In this document: positions 42,298 to 53,775 of the stretch, one piece after another
Numbering within the stretch: the stretch's first letter is position 1
Layout: every line of letters begins with the position of its first letter
Source of the DNA: Sphingosinicella sp. LHD-64
GTDB lineage: Bacteria; Pseudomonadota; Alphaproteobacteria; Sphingomonadales; Sphingomonadaceae
Reading direction: 5' to 3'
DNA: 64,000 bases
Assembly (NCBI RefSeq): GCF_031157375.1
Contig: NZ_JAVIFV010000004.1
Span: 248,001 to 312,000, forward strand
Translations under genes and position numbers: made by a program
Notes under the pieces: model-generated
Database searches by the model: none
What the model was told of the DNA's origin: nothing
Seen by the model: only the letters and a program-made list of their open reading frames with translations

Positions 42298-43614
42298 ATG
42301 CCGTCCAGCTCAGCCGCCCTGCCAGCCGAAGCAACCGCTGCGCCGGGCGGTAACCGTATCCGCAACATCATCGGCGGCTCGGCGGGCAACCTGGTCGAAT
42401 GGTACGACTGGTATGTCTATGCCGCCTTCGCCCTCTATTTCGCACCGGTCTTCTTTCCGGAAGGCGACCGTACTGCACAGCTTCTGAATACGGCGGCGAT
42501 TTTCGCCGTCGGCTTCGTGATGCGCCCGATCGGGGCGTGGGTCATGGGCATCTATGCCGACAGCCGCGGCCGCAAGGCGGGGCTCAGCCTCAGCGTCACG
42601 CTGATGTGCCTGGGCTCCCTGCTGATCGCGGTGACGCCGACCTATGCCGCGATCGGCGCGGCTGCACCCATCATCCTCGTCATTGCACGAATGATGCAGG
42701 GCCTCAGCGTCGGCGGCGAATATGGCGCGAGCGCGACCTATCTCAGCGAAATGGCCGGGCGGAAGCGGCGCGGTTTCTATTCGAGCTTCCAGTATGTCAC
42801 GCTGATCTCGGGCCAGCTCATCGCGCTCGCCGTGCTGCTGGTGCTCCAGTTCACCATGTCCGAGGCCGACCTGGAGGCCTGGGGTTGGCGCATCCCATTC
42901 GCGATCGGCGCGGTGCTGGCGGTGGTCGTCTTCTACATCCGCCGCCGTCTCGCCGAGACGGACAGCTTCACGAACGCGAAGGCGAGCGACGCCCCGCGCT
43001 CGAGCGGCCTCAACCTGTTCCGCGACCATCCCAGGGAAGCCTTCCTCGTGATGGCGCTGACCGCCGGCGGCACGCTCGCCTTCTACGCCTACACCACCTT
43101 CATGCAGAAGTTCCTGGTCAACACCTCCGGCTTCAGCCGCGAGACGGCGAGCCAGATCATGACCCTGGCCCTGTTCCTGTTCATGTGCCTGCAGCCGCTG
43201 TCCGGCGCGCTTTCGGACCGCGTCGGGCGCAAGCCGGTGATGGTAACCTTCGGCATCTTTGGCCTGGTGCTCACCGTGCCGATCTTCACCGCGCTCGAGA
43301 CCGTGCGCGAACCCGTGGCGGCCTTTGCGCTCGTCTTCGGCGCCCTCGTGATCGTCACCGGCTACACCTCGATCAACGCGGTGGTGAAGGCCGAGCTGTT
43401 CCCGGCTCACATCCGCGCGCTCGGCGTCGCGCTGCCTTATGCGCTCGCCAACACCCTGTTCGGCGGCACCGCGGAATATGTCGCCTTCCAGCTCAAGGAC
43501 TGGGGCATCGAGCGCGCCTTCTACTGGTATGTCGCCGGCATGATCGGCCTCTCGCTGATCGTCTATCTCGGGATGCGCGACACCAAGCATCACAGCCGGA
43601 TTTTGGAGGATTGA
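42298..43614 (+). CDS. MFS transporter, metabolite:H+ symporter (MHS/KgtP-like) family
   Basis: 438 residues with 12 membrane helices. The start (IRNIIGGSAGNLVEWYDWYVYAA) is the MHS family mark, motif A is in IYADSRGRKAGLS, and the loop after helix 4 has GLSVGGEYGASATYLSEMA. MHS members take up organic acids such as 2-oxoglutarate, citrate or shikimate, or proline/betaine. The sequence does not decide the substrate. Confidence 0.9.
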   Translation: MPSSSAALPAEATAAPGGNRIRNIIGGSAGNLVEWYDWYVYAAFALYFAPVFFPEGDRTAQLLNTAAIFAVGFVMRPIGAWVMGIYADSRGRKAGLSLSVTLMCLGSLLIAVTPTYAAIGAAAPIILVIARMMQGLSVGGEYGASATYLSEMAGRKRRGFYSSFQYVTLISGQLIALAVLLVLQFTMSEADLEAWGWRIPFAIGAVLAVVVFYIRRRLAETDSFTNAKASDAPRSSGLNLFRDHPREAFLVMALTAGGTLAFYAYTTFMQKFLVNTSGFSRETASQIMTLALFLFMCLQPLSGALSDRVGRKPVMVTFGIFGLVLTVPIFTALETVREPVAAFALVFGALVIVTGYTSINAVVKAELFPAHIRALGVALPYALANTLFGGTAEYVAFQLKDWGIERAFYWYVAGMIGLSLIVYLGMRDTKHHSRILED

Positions 43615-43698
43615 TCCTGTCAGGCAGAGACGCTGTCGCAACGGCATATTAACCATTGATCGGCAGACCGGCGCCTCTGGACAGAAGGACAAGCTCCG

Positions 43699-43929
43699 AT
43701 GAAGCGCTTCACCGATTTCGCTTTTGCGATCGTCATCTATTCGGTCTTCGTGACCGCACCCGCCCAGGCATATTTGGACTCCGCGACGATCAACATCATT
43801 CTGCAGGCGGTGACCGGCGTTTTTGCCAGCGCCCTGCTGTTCGGCAAGGTCTACTGGGCGCGCTTCACCGGCTTTTTCCGTCGCGGTCGGACCTCGGCAC
43901 CGGCGTCGGGCGACAACCAGAAGGCCTGA
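43699..43929 (+). CDS. Small two-helix membrane protein, first gene of a three-gene cassette
   Basis: 76 residues. The N-terminal helix (about 6-25) ends in APAQA and may be a cleavable signal; a second helix (about 35-53, INIILQAVTGVFASALLFG) and a basic cytoplasmic-type region (RFTGFFRRGR) follow. It precedes the methyltransferase by four bases and no other family is recognisable. Close linkage to a methyltransferase and a sulfatase-fold enzyme suggests a subunit or anchor of a surface-modification apparatus. Confidence 0.7.
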   Translation: MKRFTDFAFAIVIYSVFVTAPAQAYLDSATINIILQAVTGVFASALLFGKVYWARFTGFFRRGRTSAPASGDNQKA

Positions 43930-43933
43930 TCCC

Positions 43934-45325
43934 ATGAAATTCGATCCGGGATCCTTCAGGGATCCGTCCGGCCGCATTCTCGTCGCCGACGGCCGCATCT
44001 TCCGCGCAGTGTTTGGCGCCGGGCTGGACAATTTCGAAGGCGCCCGTACCGCCGGCGTCTACACCAAGGCGATCGCGCGCGGTCGGTTGGTGCCAATGGA
44101 AGAGCGGGAGCCGGGTCTCGCAGGCGAGGGCGCGCAACGACCTTATTACCTGCTCGAACACCCCCCGATCGACTTCATATCCTATCCATATGAATGGACC
44201 TTCTCGGCGCTGAAGGCCGCGGCCCTGCTGCATCTGGATTTCCATCTCGAATTGCTTGCCGACGGTTTCACGCTTTCTGACGCGACGGCCTATAATATCC
44301 AGTTCAACGGCACCCGCCCGACCTTCATCGATCACCTTTCGGTGGTACACTATGCCGACGGCTCGCCGTGGACCGGACAGCGCCAGTTCGCCATGCAATT
44401 CCTCAATCCCCTGCTGCTGTGGACGAAGCGGGGCCTTGCGCCCAATGCCTGGTTCCGCGGCAGCGGCGAGGGCTTGGCCCCCGAGGACGTGGCGCCGCTC
44501 ATGCGGGTGCGCGACAAGCTCTCCTTCACCGTGCTTGCGCACGTCATTGGCCCGAGCATGGTGCACAAGCGCAGGATCGCGCAGGGACTTGATGACAAGG
44601 CCCCGCGCGCTGTCACATTGCCGAAGAAGAATCTGGTCGCCATTCTGACGACGCTGCGGAGCTACATCGCCGGGCTCGATCTTCCTGGTCAGAAGACGAT
44701 CTGGTCGGATTATGCCGGCTGCAACAGCTACGGTGAGGCGCAGCGCGCCGCGAAACACGACTTCGTCGCCCGGCAGATCGCTACGCTCAAGCCGGACCTG
44801 CTCTTCGATCTCGGCTGCAACAGCGGCGATTTCAGCCGCACCGCGCTGGACAGCGGCGCCCGCTCGGTGGTTGGTTTCGACTTCGATTTCGGCGCACTGG
44901 AACACGCTTTCGCGCGCTTCGACGCCGACGGCGGGCGTGTGCTTCCGCTGTGGCTCGACGCGACCAATCCCAGCCCGTCTCAGGGCTGGGCGGGCGCCGA
45001 GCGTAAGAGTCTTGGCGATCGGGGCGGGGCGGACGCCCTCCTCGCGCTCGCGATCATCCATCACCTGGCCATTGCGCGCAACGTGCCTCTCGATATGGCC
45101 GTCGACTGGCTTATGGGGATGGCGCCTGCGGGGGTCATCGAATTCCCGTCGAAGGGTGATCCGATGGTGACCGAGTTGCTGCGCGGCCGGCCGGACATTT
45201 TTCCGGACTATAGCGAAGAGGCATTTCTCGCCCACGTTTCCGCACGCGGCGCGATCACCGAGAAGCGTCGGCTCGGCGAAGGCGGTCGGCTGATGGTGGC
45301 CTACGATCGTCGGCACCGGGGTTGA
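43934..45325 (+). CDS. Class I SAM-dependent methyltransferase, NoeA-like
   Basis: 463 residues. An N-terminal region of about 280 residues (kinase-like in part: LADGFTLSDATAYNIQFNGTRPTFIDH) precedes a SAM-binding domain with motif I LFDLGCNSGDFS (Asp292) and GFDFD. I recognise the overall layout from NoeA-like nodulation and glycan methyltransferases of Alphaproteobacteria, but no substrate can be derived. GATCCC precedes the ATG; the stop overlaps the TTG start of the next gene by four bases, so translation is coupled. Confidence 0.75.
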   Translation: MKFDPGSFRDPSGRILVADGRIFRAVFGAGLDNFEGARTAGVYTKAIARGRLVPMEEREPGLAGEGAQRPYYLLEHPPIDFISYPYEWTFSALKAAALLHLDFHLELLADGFTLSDATAYNIQFNGTRPTFIDHLSVVHYADGSPWTGQRQFAMQFLNPLLLWTKRGLAPNAWFRGSGEGLAPEDVAPLMRVRDKLSFTVLAHVIGPSMVHKRRIAQGLDDKAPRAVTLPKKNLVAILTTLRSYIAGLDLPGQKTIWSDYAGCNSYGEAQRAAKHDFVARQIATLKPDLLFDLGCNSGDFSRTALDSGARSVVGFDFDFGALEHAFARFDADGGRVLPLWLDATNPSPSQGWAGAERKSLGDRGGADALLALAIIHHLAIARNVPLDMAVDWLMGMAPAGVIEFPSKGDPMVTELLRGRPDIFPDYSEEAFLAHVSARGAITEKRRLGEGGRLMVAYDRRHRG

Positions 45326-46917
45326 GCGAGTCGAGACGAGGGCTGGGTCGGTTGCCCCTGGCGGGCGGCGCGATCGCCCTGATCGCGACGCTGACGCATT
45401 GGTTCCCGAATATGAACCGGCTTCCCTACGAGGATGCCGTGCCGACCATCGCGGCGATGCTGGCCATCGCCGCGATGGTCACGATCCTGTCGCGGCCGGT
45501 CGCGCGGAGCTGGGCCGGCGCCGGCCTGATGAGCGGCATCGTCGCTCTCTACTGCCTCTATCTTCCGGCGCCGATCACGGCGATGAGCTCATCCGCGATG
45601 GTGCAGGCGCTGCTTCTCGTCGCCGGAGCGGTCGTCGCATTGCTGATAGCGCGCCGCGTGCCGCGGGACGCTGAAGCGGCCGCCGTGATCAATCGCAAGA
45701 TCAACCTGCTGCTGGTATCGGTGGCCGTAGGTATGACCGGCGCCGCGACGATCAAGCAGGTCCGGGCGGAGGCCGGGCGGCCGGATCCACAAGCGGCATT
45801 CGCGCCCTTTGCTGGACAAGCCAATCCGGACAGTCCGGACGTCTGGCACATCGTGTTCGATCGCTATGCCGCCAGCGAGACGCTGCGGCGCGCCTATGAC
45901 TATGACAACCGGCCGTTTCTGGAGGCACTGCGTGTCCGTGGCTTCGCCGCCGGCGAGGATAATTATGCGAACTATCAGCGTACCGCTCATTCGCTCGCCT
46001 CGGCGCTGAACGGCGATTATCTCGATGGCTTGGCCCGAGATGGCGCCGGGCAAAACGATTGGGTGCCGCTTTATCGCGCGATGACCGGCAATCAGGCACT
46101 GCGCTTCTTCCAAGTGCAGAACTATGAAACCGTGTTCGCCGGATCCTGGTGGAATCCGACGCGGCGGAGCGCACTGGCCGATCGCAACGTCAACTATCGA
46201 GCCTTTCCGGAACTCGCCCGGGTCTTGCTCGATGGGTCGGCGTTGGGCTTCGTGCTGCGGGAGGCAGGACTACCATTCGGCGATACGCGCGCCGACCAAT
46301 GCCGGCGCGCGGTGAGCAAGTTCGCCGCGTTGCGCGCGCTGGCGAGCGAGAACAGTCGGAAATATGTCTTCGCGCATTTTCTGGTGCCGCATCCGCCATT
46401 CGTGCTCAACTCCGATGGGTCATGCCGATCACTGGCATCGGCGAGCGCGGCTACGAGACGTGACAATTATATCGACCAACTCGAATATGTGAATCAGGAG
46501 GCCTTGCGGTTGATTGATGCGATCCGCGCGGGCCCGCGGCCGGCGGTGATCGTCATCCACGCCGACGAAGGCCCTTGGCCGGCGCCGCACATTGGCGACG
46601 AGAGATTCATCGGCCGCGATCCAGTTTCCGTGGACTGGGCGGAGCTGGACTCGGCGCGGCTGCGCGAGAAGATGGGAATCCTGATGGCGGTTCGGCCTGC
46701 GGATCGCCGCCCTCTGGATATGCCGGAGAGCCCAGTGGACATTTATCCGGCGATCCTGCGCGCCTATTTCGGTGGCAACCGGCCGGATCCGCCGGATCAT
46801 CATTTCGTGTTCGAGGGCGATGATGCGCTCTATCGCTTCCGCAATGTCGAGAGCCGGTTGGAAGGGGACGAGCCGCCGGCTCATCCCCCGGTCAGCGCGA
46901 CACCTCAAGCCGAATAG
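45322..46917 (+). CDS. Membrane-anchored sulfatase/phosphatase-fold protein
   Basis: 531 residues from a TTG overlapping the methyltransferase stop. Four hydrophobic segments fill residues 10-140, and the remaining part is periplasmic with features of the alkaline-phosphatase superfamily: [10 protein letters not shown] at the start, [16 protein letters not shown] in the middle and VIVIHADEG with the late metal-type Asp/His. The layout resembles membrane phosphoethanolamine or glycerophosphate transferases and sulfatases. Substrate unknown; it probably modifies a surface glycan or lipid. Its 3' end overlaps glnA (opposite strand) by 13 bases. Confidence 0.75.
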   Translation: MSESRRGLGRLPLAGGAIALIATLTHWFPNMNRLPYEDAVPTIAAMLAIAAMVTILSRPVARSWAGAGLMSGIVALYCLYLPAPITAMSSSAMVQALLLVAGAVVALLIARRVPRDAEAAAVINRKINLLLVSVAVGMTGAATIKQVRAEAGRPDPQAAFAPFAGQANPDSPDVWHIVFDRYAASETLRRAYDYDNRPFLEALRVRGFAAGEDNYANYQRTAHSLASALNGDYLDGLARDGAGQNDWVPLYRAMTGNQALRFFQVQNYETVFAGSWWNPTRRSALADRNVNYRAFPELARVLLDGSALGFVLREAGLPFGDTRADQCRRAVSKFAALRALASENSRKYVFAHFLVPHPPFVLNSDGSCRSLASASAATRRDNYIDQLEYVNQEALRLIDAIRAGPRPAVIVIHADEGPWPAPHIGDERFIGRDPVSVDWAELDSARLREKMGILMAVRPADRRPLDMPESPVDIYPAILRAYFGGNRPDPPDHHFVFEGDDALYRFRNVESRLEGDEPPAHPPVSATPQAE

Positions 46918-48317
46918 TACATGTCGTATTCGACCGGGCTCGGCGTGGTCTCCCAGCGCAGCTGCTCTTCCCACTTCAGTTCCGCATAGGCCTCGATCTG
47001 GTCGACACTGAACACGTCGCCCTTGGTCAGGAACTCGTGGTCGTGATGCAGCGCGAGCAGCGCCTCGCGCAGCGAACCGCAGACGGTCGGGACCTCGGCC
47101 AGCTCCTGCGGCGGCAGATCGTAGAGGTTCTTGTCGATCGGATCGCCCGGATGGATGCGGTTCTGGATGCCGTCGAGGCCCGCCATCAGCAGTGCCGAAT
47201 AAGCGAGATAGGGATTGGCCATCGCGTCCGGGAAGCGGAACTCGACGCGCTTCGCCTTCTCGCCGGAGCCATAGGGGATGCGGCAGGACGCCGAGCGGTT
47301 GCGGCTCGAATAAGCGAGCAGCACCGGCGCCTCGAAACCCGGAACGAGCCGCTTGTAGCTGTTCGTCGTCGGGTTGGTGAAGGCGTTCAGCGCCTTGGCG
47401 TGCTTGATGACGCCACCGATGAAGTAGAGGCAGGTCTCGCTGAGGCCCGCATAGCCGTTGCCGGCGAAGAGCGGCTTGCCGCCCTTCCAGATCGACATGT
47501 GGGTGTGCATGCCCGAGCCGTTATCGGCCTTGATCGGCTTCGGCATGAAGGTCGCGGTCTTGCCATAGGCGTGGGCGACCTGGTGCACGACGTACTTGTA
47601 GATCTGCATCCGGTCGGCGGTCTCGACCAAAGTGCCGAAGGTGAGGCCGAGCTCGTGCTGGGCGGCGGCGACCTCGTGATGATGCTTGTCCATGGGCAGG
47701 CCCATCTCGATCATCGTCGAGACCATCTCGGCGCGGATGTCGACGGCGCTGTCGACCGGCGCGACCGGGAAATAGCCGCCCTTGGCGCGCGGCCGGTGGC
47801 CGAGATTGCCGTTCTCGTATTTGGTCGCGGTGTTGGTCGGCAGCTCGATGTCGTCGATCTGGAAGGAGGAGGCGTTGTAGCCGTCCTCGAACCGGACGTC
47901 GTCGAACATGAAGAACTCGGCTTCGGGGCCGACATAGATGGTGTCGCCGATGCCGGTGGCCTTGAGGTAAGCCTCCGCTCGCTTGGCGGTCGAGCGGGGG
48001 TCGCGGGCGTAGAGCTCGCCGGTGCCCGGTTCGACGATGTCGCACACGAGGATGCCCATCGGGGTGGCGCTGAACGGATCGGTATACCAGGCGTCGAGGT
48101 CCGGCTTCAGGATCATGTCGGACTCATTGATGGCCTTCCACCCGGCGATCGACGAGCCGTCGAACATCAGGCCGTCGCTGAGCTGGTCCTCGTCGAGCAG
48201 TCCGGCGCACATGGTGAGGTGCTGCCACTTGCCCTTGGGATCGGTGAAGCGGAGATCGACCCATTCGATCTCGCCGTCCTTGATGCTCTTGAGAATCTTG
48301 CCTGCGTCGTTCGCCAT
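46905..48317 (-). CDS. glnA: Glutamine synthetase type I
   Basis: 470 residues, full length. It joins ammonia to glutamate using ATP. Seen are the beta-grasp start ([17 protein letters not shown]), the catalytic [10 protein letters not shown], metal ligands in [10 protein letters not shown] and [14 protein letters not shown], and Tyr399 in [12 protein letters not shown], the adenylylation site. The gene lies downstream of glnB on the same strand with a small HTH gene between them. A repeated 12-bp element in the 145-bp leader may control it. Confidence 0.97.
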   Translation of the reverse strand: MANDAGKILKSIKDGEIEWVDLRFTDPKGKWQHLTMCAGLLDEDQLSDGLMFDGSSIAGWKAINESDMILKPDLDAWYTDPFSATPMGILVCDIVEPGTGELYARDPRSTAKRAEAYLKATGIGDTIYVGPEAEFFMFDDVRFEDGYNASSFQIDDIELPTNTATKYENGNLGHRPRAKGGYFPVAPVDSAVDIRAEMVSTMIEMGLPMDKHHHEVAAAQHELGLTFGTLVETADRMQIYKYVVHQVAHAYGKTATFMPKPIKADNGSGMHTHMSIWKGGKPLFAGNGYAGLSETCLYFIGGVIKHAKALNAFTNPTTNSYKRLVPGFEAPVLLAYSSRNRSASCRIPYGSGEKAKRVEFRFPDAMANPYLAYSALLMAGLDGIQNRIHPGDPIDKNLYDLPPQELAEVPTVCGSLREALLALHHDHEFLTKGDVFSVDQIEAYAELKWEEQLRWETTPSPVEYDMYYSA

Positions 48318-48437
48318 GTGACCCTAGCCCCTGTGAAGCCGGTTGAGATTCGTTCGCACCTGCGAGAATCACCGCAGTGCACAATTTCTTCATGCGGGTC
48401 CGGGCTGCCGTTCGTCCAGCATCGGCCCGTCCCGGGT

Positions 48438-48462
48438 GAATATTTCACGCGAACATTTCACG
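48438..48462. repeat. Near-identical 12-bp direct repeats in front of glnA
   Basis: GAATATTTCACG (48438-48449) and GAACATTTCACG (48451-48462) differ at one base and have a 13-base period; the first also forms GTGAA-TAT-TTCAC (48436-48448). They lie immediately after the stop of the small HTH gene and about 120 bases before the glnA start, where an activator or repressor site would be expected. Confidence 0.55.
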
Positions 48463-48675
48463 TCAGAACTGCCGCCGCTGCGCCGCGATCAACATGCGCA
48501 GCAGCATCGCGACGGGCCGCGGCACGCCGACCTTGCCGTCGAGCCACAGGCTGACCGCCGAGCGGCTGACCCCGATCGCATTGGCGACGTCGGTCTGCGT
48601 GCGGTAGCCCAAGGTCTGCATGGCCAGTCGCAGCTCCTGCGGTGACATCGAGGCAAGGCGGGGATCGTCCATCAA
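48463..48675 (-). CDS. Small XRE-type helix-turn-helix protein between glnB and glnA
   Basis: 70 residues. A single helix-turn-helix (TQTDVANAIGVSRSAVSLWLDG) is flanked by an N-terminal helix and a hydrophobic C-terminal helix (PVAMLLRMLIAAQR). The protein resembles XRE regulators reduced to the DNA-binding part. It starts 18 bases after glnB, so it is cotranscribed with it, and the repeats at its 3' end may be its own binding site. An alternative start one codon later is equally good. Confidence 0.75.
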   Translation of the reverse strand: MMDDPRLASMSPQELRLAMQTLGYRTQTDVANAIGVSRSAVSLWLDGKVGVPRPVAMLLRMLIAAQRRQF

Positions 48676-48693
48676 CAGTCCCCGCGCAAAAGG

Positions 48694-50490
<1,797 letters not shown>

Positions 50491-50525
50491 CCGAAGGGTC
50501 AGCTTGCGTTCAGGCCATTCGATCT

Positions 50526-50551
50526 ACACATTACCCCTGTGGGGTTTGTGT
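50526..50551 (+). other. Hairpin directly before a ribosome-binding site
   Basis: ACACA-TTA-CCCC-TGT-GGGG-TT-TGTGT forms a stem of CCCC/GGGG extended by ACACA/TGTGT, four bases before the GGAG that serves the gene at 50566. It would hide or expose the ribosome site; no protein or ligand is known. Confidence 0.45.
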
Positions 50552-50565
50552 GAGGAGAACTTGAG

Positions 50566-50973
50566 ATGCGCAAATTCCTTGCCGTCCTTGCCGGCACCCT
50601 GGTGTTGACCGCCCTGCCGGCGCAGGCTGCGCCGCGCGATCCGGAAGCGGAGCTGGCGCGTGCCGTGCAAGGCCGCGTCGCCGGCGAGCCGGTCGACTGC
50701 ATCGATCTCAACCGAGTCCGGTCCAGCCGCATCATCGATGATACGGCGATCGTGTATGACGCCGGCAGCGTCGTCTACGTGAACCGGCCGCGCTCCGGCG
50801 CGGAGTCGCTCGACCGGTGGGATACGATGGTGACCCGGCTGTGGGGCAGCTCACGACTGTGCAGCATCGATACGGTGCGCCTGGTCGACACCAGCTCGCG
50901 GATGATGACGGGCGTCGTCTTCCTGGGCGAGTTCGTGCCCTATCGGCGCGTCCAGACCGGCGCCGCGAACTGA
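50566..50973 (+). CDS. Secreted hypothetical protein
   Basis: 135 residues with a clear signal peptide (residues 1-21, ending AQA-AP). The mature part (about 113 residues) has a Cys pair (VDCIDLNRV and SRLCSIDTV) that could form a disulfide and alternates short strands, so it is a small periplasmic domain. I do not recognise a family. GAGGAGAAC lies before the ATG, itself preceded by a hairpin. It converges on the minus-strand gene at 50995. Confidence 0.75.
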   Translation: MRKFLAVLAGTLVLTALPAQAAPRDPEAELARAVQGRVAGEPVDCIDLNRVRSSRIIDDTAIVYDAGSVVYVNRPRSGAESLDRWDTMVTRLWGSSRLCSIDTVRLVDTSSRMMTGVVFLGEFVPYRRVQTGAAN

Positions 50974-50994
50974 ACGGATCGGCGCTGATCCGCG

Positions 50995-51567
50995 TCAGGC
51001 GGCGCGGGCCGGCGCCGTTTCCAGTTCGTCCAGTTTCCTGAGGATCGCTCCGGCGGCGACATTGCCGCCGGCGAAGGCTGGATCGCCGAGCTGGAGCGGA
51101 CCCTGCGCCGTCTCCAGCACGATCCCGTCGAAATAGACGCTGTTGCGCGGCGTGCGGGCAAGAATGCGCTGCACGACGACCTGGTCGTAGGGCAGGATGT
51201 CGCGGCCCTCCGGCCAGGCCACGGTAACGGCCTCCTCGTCGACCTCGACGATGATGCCCGGATCGCGATAGCCGCTGTGGCGGCTGAGCTTGCGCCAGGC
51301 AATGACGAGCAGGATCAGTGCCGCGGCCCCGGCGACGATCGGCAACCGGACGACCAGGGTCGGGTTCGTCGAGGCCAGCTCGATCACCGCGAAACAGGCG
51401 ATTCCGAACAGCACATAGACGGCCGCCATCCAGCCGATCTCGCGCCAGGCTGGCGCGCGCACTTCGGCCGGGGTCAGCGAGCGGGCGGTGACGGGGAGCG
51501 GCCGTGACCCGGCGTCGATGCCGAGCGCCCGGCCGAGTTCGTTCGGGCTGACCAGCTCGAGGACCAT
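50995..51567 (-). CDS. Hypothetical membrane protein
   Basis: 190 residues. Two membrane helices (about 47-65 and 72-90) are followed by a soluble strand-rich region (VEVDEEAVTVAWPEG, YDQVVVQRILARTP, YFDGIVLETAQGPLQLGDP) resembling bacterial PH-like domains. Function unknown. Its ATG shares one base with the map stop, so it is translated together with methionine aminopeptidase. Confidence 0.7.
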   Translation of the reverse strand: MVLELVSPNELGRALGIDAGSRPLPVTARSLTPAEVRAPAWREIGWMAAVYVLFGIACFAVIELASTNPTLVVRLPIVAGAAALILLVIAWRKLSRHSGYRDPGIIVEVDEEAVTVAWPEGRDILPYDQVVVQRILARTPRNSVYFDGIVLETAQGPLQLGDPAFAGGNVAAGAILRKLDELETAPARAA

Positions 51568-52397
51568 CAGTAGGGCGGCCTGTCGAGCCCCGTGGAACTC
51601 CTGGTGAAAATCTCGCAGCCGTCCTCGGTAACGCCCACCGAATGCTCGAACTGGGCGGAGAGAGAGCGGTCGCGCGTCACCGCGGTCCAGCCGTCGTCGA
51701 GCACCTTGCAGTCGGCGCGGCCGATATTGATCATCGGCTCGATCGTGAAGAACATGCCGGGCCTGAGCTCCGGGCCGGTGCCGGGGCGGCCGGCATGGAC
51801 GACCTCCGGCGCGTCATGGAACACTCGGCCCAGGCCGTGCCCGCAAAAGTCCCGCACCACGCCGTAGCGATGCTTCTCGGCGAAGCTCTGAATGGCGTGG
51901 GCAATGTCGCCGAGATGATTGCCCGGGCGGGCCTGTTCGATGCCCAGCATCATCGCCTCATAGGTGACGTCCACGAGCTTGCGGGCCTTCAGCGGCACGT
52001 CGCCGACCAGATACATGCGGCTGGTATCGCCGTGCCAGCCGTCGAGGATCGGCGTGACGTCGATGTTGACGATATCGCCGTCCTTCAGGGATCGGTCCGG
52101 CGACGGGATGCCGTGGCACACGACATGATTGATCGAGGTGCAGCAGCTCTTGGTGTAGCCGCGATAGCCGAGCGTCGCGGGGATGGCGCGGCGGGCGCGC
52201 ATCTCGGCGAACACGATGTCGTCGATCTCCTGGGTGGTGATGCCGGGGACGACATGCGGGACCAGCGCATCGAGGATCTCGGCGGCGCAGAGGCCGGCGG
52301 CCCGCATCCCGGCAAAGCCTTCCGGCCCGTGCAGCTTGATGTTGCCGTGGCGGCCGATGACGGTGTCGTCGCGGTCGAGCGTATATAGATCGGTCAT
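51567..52397 (-). CDS. map: Type I methionine aminopeptidase
   Basis: 276 residues. Five metal ligands can be placed: Asp in VNIDVTPILDG and WHGDTSRMY, His in FCGHGLGRVFHD, Glu in FTIEPMIN, and Glu in QFEHSVGVTEDG. The enzyme removes the initiator methionine from new proteins. N-terminal about 25 residues precede the core, normal for this type. It is followed by an overlapping membrane-protein gene. Confidence 0.95.
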   Translation of the reverse strand: MTDLYTLDRDDTVIGRHGNIKLHGPEGFAGMRAAGLCAAEILDALVPHVVPGITTQEIDDIVFAEMRARRAIPATLGYRGYTKSCCTSINHVVCHGIPSPDRSLKDGDIVNIDVTPILDGWHGDTSRMYLVGDVPLKARKLVDVTYEAMMLGIEQARPGNHLGDIAHAIQSFAEKHRYGVVRDFCGHGLGRVFHDAPEVVHAGRPGTGPELRPGMFFTIEPMINIGRADCKVLDDGWTAVTRDRSLSAQFEHSVGVTEDGCEIFTRSSTGLDRPPY

Positions 52398-52440
52398 GGC
52401 CGGAATATAGTCCCTGCGGACCGCTTTGGCGACTCCCGGG

Positions 52441-52830
52441 CTAGAGCGCCATTTCCTTCCGCTCTCGCTCTTCCCTGGCGGAAAGATGCGTGGCGTGCAG
52501 CTTTTCCAGCATTTCCGACTTGACCGGCCGGACGAGCTGCAGGCCGATCGTCAGGCTGCGCACCCACAGCACCTCGGCCGCATAGAAATGCGGCTTCTTG
52601 AGCTCCAGGAATACCATTGATCCGACGGCAACCGGCATATCGGTGATCCCGCAGGCGCCCCGGCTCGACACGTTCTTGAGGTGGAGGATCCCGAGAGTGC
52701 GACGCTGGCGGATGATGACCTTGTGGCCGCAGAAATCGTGCCGCGACTCCCGGCGACGGTCGCGTGCATCATCGTCATCATCGGCGTCCCCGCCGATGAT
52801 CGCGCGCAGCCCGTTTGTCCAACCGTCCAT
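52441..52830 (-). CDS. PilZ-like protein
   Basis: 129 residues. A PilZ-type entry RDRRRESRHDF, followed by LKNVSSRGACG in the position of the (D/N)-x-S-x-x-G motif and a strand VGSMVFLELKKPHF, supports a PilZ-type fold, which binds c-di-GMP, although the Arg-x-x-x-Arg spacing is compressed. The ATG at 52830 is chosen over an upstream GTG (52851). An HD-GYP phosphodiesterase gene lies about 2 kb away. PilZ assignment is likely, not certain. Confidence 0.7.
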   Translation of the reverse strand: MDGWTNGLRAIIGGDADDDDDARDRRRESRHDFCGHKVIIRQRRTLGILHLKNVSSRGACGITDMPVAVGSMVFLELKKPHFYAAEVLWVRSLTIGLQLVRPVKSEMLEKLHATHLSAREERERKEMAL

Positions 52831-53010
52831 ACCCAAACCAGACTCCACCACAGCCGGTTCGCACCATCGCCGGCTGCGTGCGCCCTGTTCGGAACACGCA
52901 TCCGGCCGGCCAGCTATGGCATGCAGACGGTTAGCGAAGGATTATCGTGAACCCGGCACAAACCCGGTTCCCGGCTTTAACGAAGCCTCGCTCCTGTCTA
53001 TGCCGGTGAG

Positions 53011-53769
53011 ATGGCAAGCGAGCGGATCTGGACGGCGGGGCTTCTGGTGATCGGCGACGAGATCCTCTCGGGCCGTACCCAGGACCGCAACGTTTCCCCG
53101 ATCGCGACCTGGCTCAACATCCAGGGCATCCGGCTCGCCGAGGTCCGGGTCGTCCCCGACGAAATGACCCGGATCGCCGAGGCGGTGAACGCGTTGCGTG
53201 GCACCTATGACTATCTCTTCACCACCGGCGGCATCGGCCCGACTCATGACGACATCACCGTCGATGCGATCGCTGCCGCGCTCGACGTACCCGTCGTGAT
53301 CCATCCCCGCGCCCGCGCGGTCCTCGAAGATTACTACGCCTCGCGCGGCGGCGTGACCGAGGTACGTCTGCGCATGGCTCGGGTGCCCGACGGCGCCGAG
53401 CTGATCGAGAACCACATGTCCGGCGCGCCCGGCATTCGCCTCGGCAACATCTTCATCCTTGCCGGCATTCCCCATGTCGCGGCGCTGATGCTCGAGGCGC
53501 TGTCCGGACGGCTCGAAGGTGGCCGTCCGCTGCTTTCACGGACGATCGGTTGCTGGGCGCCGGAAAGCGAGGTCGCCACGATCCTGAGTGAAACGGAGGG
53601 CGATCATCCGGGCTGTCAGATCGGCTCCTATCCTTTCTTCCGCGACGGCAAAGCCGGCGCCAATTTCGTCATACGCAGCATCGATGTGCTGGCGCTGGAA
53701 GACTGTCGTGCCGACCTGGTCGCCCGTCTCGAAGCGGCCGGCCGCGCCGTCGCTCCAGAGGGGCTCTAG
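53011..53769 (+). CDS. CinA N-terminal-type (MoaB/MogA-like fold) protein
   Basis: 252 residues with the competence/damage-inducible CinA N-terminal domain: AGLLVIGDEILSGRTQDRN and YLFTTGGIGPTHDDITVDAI, the molybdopterin-binding-type fold. The C-terminal nicotinamide-mononucleotide deamidase domain of full CinA is missing, so this is the short form. Reaction unproven; nucleotide or pterin handling is the family expectation. A glycosyltransferase gene follows after six bases. Confidence 0.9.
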   Translation: MASERIWTAGLLVIGDEILSGRTQDRNVSPIATWLNIQGIRLAEVRVVPDEMTRIAEAVNALRGTYDYLFTTGGIGPTHDDITVDAIAAALDVPVVIHPRARAVLEDYYASRGGVTEVRLRMARVPDGAELIENHMSGAPGIRLGNIFILAGIPHVAALMLEALSGRLEGGRPLLSRTIGCWAPESEVATILSETEGDHPGCQIGSYPFFRDGKAGANFVIRSIDVLALEDCRADLVARLEAAGRAVAPEGL

Positions 53770-53775
53770 CCGCGC

